From an uncultured Roseiflexus sp. (GTDB taxonomy: Bacteria > Chloroflexota > Chloroflexia > Chloroflexales > Roseiflexaceae): a stretch of 33,866 nucleotides of DNA. The stretch covers positions 1-33,866 of the forward strand of contig CALGYB010000083.1 of the NCBI GenBank assembly GCA_937935075.1, in the 5' to 3' direction. A model generated the notes under the pieces. It searched no databases. It had not been told where the DNA came from and was given only the letters and a program-made list of their open reading frames with translations. This document shows, in pieces, positions 29,831 to 33,866 of the stretch. The translations under genes and the position numbers were made by a program. Each line of letters begins with the position of its first letter. Position 1 is the first letter of the stretch.

Positions 29831-31822
29831 ATGGAAACCGTCGATCTTCTGCTCATCCACGGCGCTGTGGTCACCATGGACGCCGCATGGCACGTATTCC
29901 TCGATGGGGCGGTGGCGGTGCGGGGCAACGAGATCGTTGCGGTTGGTCCGTCCGACGATCTGGCTGCGCGATTCACCGCCAGCGAGACGGTTGATTGCCA
30001 GGGATGCGCGATCATACCCGGTCTGATCAATGCCCACGCCCATGTGCCGATGAGCCTGCTGCGCGGTTTGGTTGCCGACCAGCAACTCGATGTCTGGCTG
30101 TTCGGGTATATGTTTCCGGTCGAGAGCCGCTTCGTCGATCCGGAGTTCGTGTTCACCGGCACGCAACTCTCGTGCGCCGAGATGATCCGGGGTGGGACGA
30201 CGACGTTCGTGGATATGTACTATTTCGAGGAGGAAGTTGCGCGCGCCGCCGATCAGGCCGGGATGCGCGCGATCTGCGGGCAGACGGTGATGCGCCTGCC
30301 CACCCCCGATGCCGCATCGTTCGATGAAGGGCTGGAGCGCGCGCGCGCATTCATCGAGCAGTGGCATGGGCACGAACGCATTATTCCGACCATTGCGCCC
30401 CACGCGCCGTATACCTGCACCGACGCGATCTACCGCGAGGCGGCGGCGCTCTGCCGGCGCTACGGCGTGCCGCTGGTCACTCACCTCTCCGAGACCGAAC
30501 GCGAGGTTGAGGAGAGTCGCCAGGAGCGCGAGGTGACGCCGATTCGCTATGCCAGGCGCGTTGGTGCGTTTGACGGCAAGTGTATTGCTGCGCACTGCGT
30601 CCACGCCACGGAGGACGATATCCGACTGCTGCGTGAACATCACGTCGGTGTGGTTCCGTGTCCTTCCTCGAACCTGAAACTTGCCAGCGGCATTGCTCCC
30701 ATCCGCCGCTTTATCGAAGCCAGCCTGCGCGTCGGTCTGGGCACTGACGGACCGGCCTCGAACGATGATCAGGATATGTTCACCGAGGTTCACCTGGCGG
30801 CGTTGCTGCCGAAAGGGGTGAGCGGCGACCCGACGGCGGTTCCGGCGCGTGATGCGCTGGCGCTGGCGACATCATCAGGGGCGCGCGCCATCCACCTCGA
30901 CCACCTGATCGGCTCGCTCGAAGCGGGGAAGCGCGCCGACATCACGGTCGTCGTGCTGGGACGGTTGCACTCCGCGCCGCGGTACCACTACGCTCCCGAT
31001 GCAATCTACTCGCACCTGGTCTATGGTGCGCGCTCGGCGGATGTGCGTGATGTGCTGGTGGACGGACGCTTCCTGCTGCGGAACCAGCAGTTGCTGACCA
31101 TCGACGAGGAAGAAGTGTTGCAGCGCGCGCAGGCAATTGCCGATCGGGTCGACGTCTTTCTGGCGGCTCGCGAAGATAACCTGCTCGACAAAATCCTGGC
31201 AATCGGCGGTGTGCAGCAATCCGAGATCTTCGAGGTGCAGGCGAAGGCGCTCATCGATCCGCAGACCGCCGAACGGGTTGTGCAGTTGCTGCACGAGTCC
31301 GACATCACGATAACGAAAGCGAGTGAGCGCACGCAGTACGACACCTACTTCCTGTGGGACGATGAAGAGCGCGGGCGCATTCGCATTCGGGAAGATCACC
31401 GGACCGATCCGGGCGCGCGCGCCGAACCAAAATACACGATTACCCTGATGGCGCCCGCGCAGCGCGGCGAGTATCAGATGGCGGTGCTCTTCGGGCGGGC
31501 GCGCTACACTGCGCGCGCCGATCGCACGCTGCGCTTCTACCGTGAATACTTCCAGCCGGATCGGATCGTGGAGATCGAAAAGCGCCGCCGCCGCTGGCGC
31601 ATCCAGTACCGCGACGCCGATTTCGCGGTCAACCTCGATACGCTGGTCGGGCATGCGCGCCCTGGACCGTACCTGGAGATCAAGAGTCGCACGTGGAGCC
31701 GGAAGGATGCTGAGCACAAGGTCGAACTCATGAGCGAGCTGCTGTGGCGCTTCGGCGTTCCTGAGGATGCGCTGATCAAGCAGGAGTATGTTGAACTCGA
31801 ACTGGCGGGAGTCGAGCACTGA
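29831..31822 (+). CDS. MtaD-like amidohydrolase fused to a C-terminal CYTH-like domain
   Basis: 663 residues; taaggag precedes the ATG. Residues 1-440 are an amidohydrolase of the 5-methylthioadenosine / S-adenosylhomocysteine deaminase group: metal ligands H69 and H71 (NAHAHVPMSLLRG), H218 (THLSETEREVEE), H255 (AAHCVHATEDD) and D306 (GTDGPASND). These deaminate MTA/SAH-like adenosines. Residues about 465-660 form a second domain with alternating acidic and basic strands (EIFEVQAKAL, GRIRIREDHR, YLEIKSRTWSRKDAEHKVEL, LIKQEYVELEL), which fits the CYTH triphosphate-tunnel fold. The fusion is unusual; the typical deaminase ends at about 440. CYTH enzymes act on triphosphates or make cAMP, so the combination suggests a link between adenosine salvage and a nucleotide or polyphosphate signal. 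That link is inference. Confidence 0.85.
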   Translation: METVDLLLIHGAVVTMDAAWHVFLDGAVAVRGNEIVAVGPSDDLAARFTASETVDCQGCAIIPGLINAHAHVPMSLLRGLVADQQLDVWLFGYMFPVESRFVDPEFVFTGTQLSCAEMIRGGTTTFVDMYYFEEEVARAADQAGMRAICGQTVMRLPTPDAASFDEGLERARAFIEQWHGHERIIPTIAPHAPYTCTDAIYREAAALCRRYGVPLVTHLSETEREVEESRQEREVTPIRYARRVGAFDGKCIAAHCVHATEDDIRLLREHHVGVVPCPSSNLKLASGIAPIRRFIEASLRVGLGTDGPASNDDQDMFTEVHLAALLPKGVSGDPTAVPARDALALATSSGARAIHLDHLIGSLEAGKRADITVVVLGRLHSAPRYHYAPDAIYSHLVYGARSADVRDVLVDGRFLLRNQQLLTIDEEEVLQRAQAIADRVDVFLAAREDNLLDKILAIGGVQQSEIFEVQAKALIDPQTAERVVQLLHESDITITKASERTQYDTYFLWDDEERGRIRIREDHRTDPGARAEPKYTITLMAPAQRGEYQMAVLFGRARYTARADRTLRFYREYFQPDRIVEIEKRRRRWRIQYRDADFAVNLDTLVGHARPGPYLEIKSRTWSRKDAEHKVELMSELLWRFGVPEDALIKQEYVELELAGVEH

Positions 31823-31834
31823 GGATTGGGAAGC

Positions 31835-32443
31835 ATGCCGTACAAAGGGGTCTATCTGATTGGGCTGACCGGCAATATCGCCTGCGGTAAAAGCACCGTA
31901 CTGGCAATGCTTAGCGAGCGCGGCGCGGCGGTGATCGACGCCGATCAGGTGACCCGCCAGGTGCAGCAACCGGGAGAACCGGTCTACCGGCAGATTGTTG
32001 AGACATTTGGTGAGACGATCCTGTGCGAACCAGGCGGACCGATCGACCGGCAGCGATTGGGAGCGATTGTCTTCTCGGACCCGCAGGCATTGCGGCGACT
32101 GGAACAGATTGTCCACCCTGCGGTACACGCGCGCATTCTGGCGTGGCTCGATGACGCTGCAACATATGCGCGCGTCGCGGTGATCGATGCGGTCAAACTG
32201 CTGGAAGCGGGCTGGAAGCAGGTCTGCGATGCGGTGTGGGTGGTGACCTGCACCCCGGATCAGCAACTGCGCCGCCTGATGGAAACGCGCGGCATGAGCG
32301 AAGCCGAGGCCCGCATGCGCATTGCCGCACAGCCGCCGCAGGAAAGCCGGGTGGCGCAGGCGGACGTTGTGATTGATAACAGCGGGGCGCTCGATGCCAC
32401 TCGCGCGCAGATTGATGCGGCGTGGGCGCGCATTCCCGTCTAG
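31835..32443 (+). CDS. coaE: Dephospho-CoA kinase
   Basis: 202 residues from the ATG at 31835 (a TTG three codons earlier is less likely). It catalyses the last step of coenzyme A synthesis, phosphorylating the 3'-hydroxyl of dephospho-CoA. The P-loop is GNIACGKST (13-21) within IGLTGNIACGKSTV, followed by VIDADQVTRQVQQPGEPVY, the RLGAIVFSDPQALRRLEQIVHP segment and a C-terminal ADVVIDNSG. These are the family's CoA and lid motifs. It lies 12 bases after the amidohydrolase stop and is probably co-transcribed with it. Confidence 0.96.
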   Translation: MPYKGVYLIGLTGNIACGKSTVLAMLSERGAAVIDADQVTRQVQQPGEPVYRQIVETFGETILCEPGGPIDRQRLGAIVFSDPQALRRLEQIVHPAVHARILAWLDDAATYARVAVIDAVKLLEAGWKQVCDAVWVVTCTPDQQLRRLMETRGMSEAEARMRIAAQPPQESRVAQADVVIDNSGALDATRAQIDAAWARIPV

Positions 32444-32464
32444 CCGATGCCGGCTCTTAACATC

Positions 32465-32493
32465 TTGCGATCTTTCTAAAAGTCGTGTATCAT
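32465..32493 (+). promoter_or_regulatory. Promoter of the riboswitch-thiE unit
   Basis: TTGCGA (32465-32470), a 17-base spacer and TATCAT (32488-32493) give a start near 32500, about 45 bases before the riboswitch. A second TTGACA (32510-32515) has no matching -10. Confidence 0.55.
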
Positions 32494-32528
32494 GGTTGTT
32501 AATTACCAATTGACAAATGAATAATCAC

Positions 32529-32545
32529 GCGCTGCTTTGCAGCGC
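32529..32545 (+). other. Perfect hairpin immediately before the TPP riboswitch
   Basis: GCGCTGC and GCAGCGC pair across a ttt loop, ending one base before the first P1 base of the riboswitch. No T-tract follows. It could insulate folding of the aptamer or stabilise the 5' end of the leader. Confidence 0.5.
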
Positions 32546-32641
32546 CACTGGGGGAGCCGGGCGAGCCTGGCTGAGAGTGCGACCCGACCGATGTCGCAGA
32601 CCCTTTGAACCTGACCTGGGTTATGCCAGCGTAGGGAAGTG
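32546..32641 (+). ncRNA. TPP (thi-box) riboswitch
   Basis: Contains the conserved elements in order: ggggagcc, gcctggctgagagtgcgacc, then gaccctttgaacctgacctg, ggttatgccagcgtagggaa. The CACT at 32546-32549 pairs with AGTG at 32638-32641 as P1. Binds thiamine pyrophosphate and, with the terminator just downstream, represses thiE when TPP is plentiful. Confidence 0.95.
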
Positions 32642-32653
32642 TCCAGACGGAGT

Positions 32654-32692
32654 CTGCCGCTGATCCACGTTGGTTGGGTCGGCGGCAGTTTT
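32654..32692 (+). terminator. Attenuator terminator of the thiE leader
   Basis: CTGCCGC (32654-32660) pairs with GCGGCAG (32682-32688), followed by TTTT (32689-32692). Placed between riboswitch and gene, it is the likely expression platform, with the alternative structure formed when no ligand is bound. Confidence 0.7.
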
Positions 32693-32720
32693 GATTCTGG
32701 CGCTCCAGGAGAAGAAACTT

Positions 32721-33431
32721 ATGGCACTGTCCACACCTGTTGATCCATCTCCATCGGTTCTGACCGATCCGATCCCGTTTCCGTCCGAAGGAGGCATTGT
32801 CTACGTCATTACCGACCGGCGCGCGGCAGGTGAACGTTCGCTGGTTGACATTGTGCGCGCGGCGTTGCGCGGCGGCGCGCATGTCGTTCAACTGCGCGAC
32901 AAAGATGTTCCGGCACGCGACATGTGCGCGTTGGGGGAGGCGTTGCTGCCGCTTACCCGCGCGGCTGGCGTGCCGCTGATCGTCAATGATCGCGTTGACG
33001 TGGCGCTGGCGCTGGATGCCGACGGCGTTCACATCGGGCAGGACGATATTCCGGCGGATATGGTGCGACGGATCATTGGCCCAGAGCGCATTCTGGGAGT
33101 GTCGGTCGCAACTGTGGAACAGGCGCAGCAGGCGGTGCGCGATGGCGCGACGTATGTCAGCGTCGGCGACCTGTTTGGCACACCGAGCAAACCGGATGCC
33201 GGTCCGCCGATTGGTCTGGCGCCACTGACAGCGATTGCACACGCGGTCGATCTGCCGGTGCTGGGCATCGGTGGCGTCACGATCGCCAATGCGGCGTCGG
33301 TTGTGCGGGCGGGTGCGGTTGGTGTTGCAGTGATCTCGGCTGTGATCGGCGCGCCGGACCCCGAGGCGGCGACACGCGCGCTGCGCGATGCTGTGGCGTC
33401 GGCGCTCGATGAACGGATGCGCAGCGGGTAG
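32721..33431 (+). CDS. thiE: Thiamine phosphate synthase
   Basis: 236 residues from the ATG at 32721 (aggagaag ribosome site, 32707-32714). A TTG at 32670 is rejected because it lies inside the attenuator hairpin. It condenses the pyrimidine (HMP-PP) and thiazole phosphate halves to thiamine phosphate. Visible motifs are YVITDRR, GGAHVVQLRDKDVPA, IVNDRVDVALALDADGVHIG, ILGVSVATVEQAQQA, VSVGDLFGTPSKPDAG and GIGGVTIANAASVVRAGAVG. The usual 'GPif.T.tK' block is here VGDLFGTPSK, a common variant. Regulated by the TPP riboswitch. Confidence 0.95.
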   Translation: MALSTPVDPSPSVLTDPIPFPSEGGIVYVITDRRAAGERSLVDIVRAALRGGAHVVQLRDKDVPARDMCALGEALLPLTRAAGVPLIVNDRVDVALALDADGVHIGQDDIPADMVRRIIGPERILGVSVATVEQAQQAVRDGATYVSVGDLFGTPSKPDAGPPIGLAPLTAIAHAVDLPVLGIGGVTIANAASVVRAGAVGVAVISAVIGAPDPEAATRALRDAVASALDERMRSG

Positions 33432-33458
33432 CCGTTCACTCCAGAGCATCGTCCTGGA

Positions 33459-33492
33459 GTCATCCACGAAGTGCACGAAGGGACACGAAGGG
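33459..33492. repeat. Fragment of the palindromic repeat family
   Basis: agtcatccacgaagtgcacgaagggacacgaaggg matches half of a unit of the arrays at 7508 and 20497. Only one arm is present. It directly precedes the GTG at 33493. Confidence 0.6.
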
Positions 33493-33822
33493 GTGAACAG
33501 CTGTAGGGCCTGGTGCAATGAACTGCACTGGGACTTCGACGGCGGCGATGTTGACGCCGCCATTCGGGAGTACATCGCATTCGGGGTGCGAGCGGGCATC
33601 CCGAACGATGGGTTCGTTTCGCGCGCCTGGCGCGTTCTGGACGATGGATCGATCAAGTGGGACTATCGCTACGTCGATCTCAGCGAAGATGACGTGGCGG
33701 TGATCGAGTCAGGCGAGCCGCAGGTCTTCCTGCGCGAACTCGCGCGCGACGCGCGCGAGTGGCGCGAGGCGTGCGCACAGGCGGAGGCGCGCCAGGAGGC
33801 GGAGGCGAAAGAGTCGAACTAG
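33493..33822 (+). CDS. Small acidic protein of unknown function
   Basis: 109 residues from a GTG at 33493; the open frame continues upstream through the repeat fragment, so the true start is uncertain. Residues from about 12 onward look real: LHWDFDGGDVDAAIREYIAF, GVRAGIPNDGFVSRAWRVLD, IKWDYRYVDLSEDDVAVIES and an acidic, alanine-rich C-terminal helix (AREWREACAQAEARQEAEAK). No family is recognised. A perfect 13-bp hairpin follows its stop. The ribosome site, if any, would fall inside the repeat. Confidence 0.5.
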   Translation: MNSCRAWCNELHWDFDGGDVDAAIREYIAFGVRAGIPNDGFVSRAWRVLDDGSIKWDYRYVDLSEDDVAVIESGEPQVFLRELARDAREWREACAQAEARQEAEAKESN

Positions 33823-33831
33823 TCGAGCAAT

Positions 33832-33860
33832 GCGCGACGCGCGCTAGGCGCGCGTCGCGC
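33832..33860. terminator. Perfect GC-rich hairpin at the window end
   Basis: gcgcgacgcgcgc (33832-33844) pairs with gcgcgcgtcgcgc (33848-33860) across a three-base loop. It lies 10 bases after the preceding stop codon. The window ends before a T-tract could be seen, so terminator status is open. Confidence 0.45.
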
Positions 33861-33866
33861 GCGAAA

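Noticed and set aside
30875-32509. 544-codon open frame antisense to the amidohydrolase and coaE
   Set aside because: Composition is that of a shadow frame, while both plus-strand genes have clear catalytic motifs.

Overview
The window is bacterial chromosomal DNA, GC-rich and densely coding. It most resembles a filamentous phototrophic Chloroflexota of the Roseiflexus type. This is an inference from several signs: the style of the TPR / zinc-ribbon / DUF3592 proteins, an M23 peptidase with a fibronectin-like tail, an RsbR-like STAS protein, and many dispersed repeats whose chance translations read like KVTKGHEG. There is no phage or plasmid backbone, no rRNA or tRNA that I can see, and no CRISPR array. 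Most genes are ordinary housekeeping genes; the accessory interest lies in about 7.5-12 kb and 19.3-26.4 kb.

Layout. 0-0.8 kb: end of a chemotaxis-type locus on the minus strand (a CheW protein and the start of another ORF). 1.3-6.0 kb, plus strand: an exported DsrE-like protein, a CydD/CydC-like ABC exporter pair and a small DUF454 membrane protein. 6.1-7.4 kb, minus: purB. 7.5-11.9 kb: a palindromic repeat, then two paralogous TPR/zinc-ribbon/membrane/DUF3592 genes, both damaged by frameshifts, flanking a divergent McrB-like AAA+ ATPase gene. 12-15.1 kb: a membrane protein and gyrB, the latter preceded by a MITE-like element with a 6-bp target duplication. 15.4-19.3 kb: an M23 peptidase, over 1 kb of gene-free repeat-rich DNA, an RsbR-like membrane STAS protein and a DUF2892 protein.

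19.3-26.4 kb is the most unusual part: a DUF4258-like gene, a consensus-like promoter at the edge of a five-unit palindromic repeat array, a sigma-factor-like gene overlapping an XRE-type HTH gene, another stretch of degenerate repeats, and an 1180-residue protein. That protein joins an ImmA/IrrE (M78) zinc protease, a complete UvrD/PcrA-type helicase and an AddB/Cas4-like C-terminal domain that keeps the four iron-sulfur cysteines but seems to have lost the nuclease residues. Because ImmA/IrrE proteases typically cleave XRE repressors, a damage- or invasion-triggered switch made of sigma factor, XRE regulator and protease-helicase is a testable proposal.

26.5-33.9 kb, plus strand: a flavin reductase, a Sua5/TsaC enzyme, two small conserved hypotheticals, the remnant of a DNA methyltransferase, an amidohydrolase (MtaD-like) fused to a CYTH-like domain, coaE, a TPP riboswitch with terminator controlling thiE, and a small acidic protein whose start lies against a repeat fragment.
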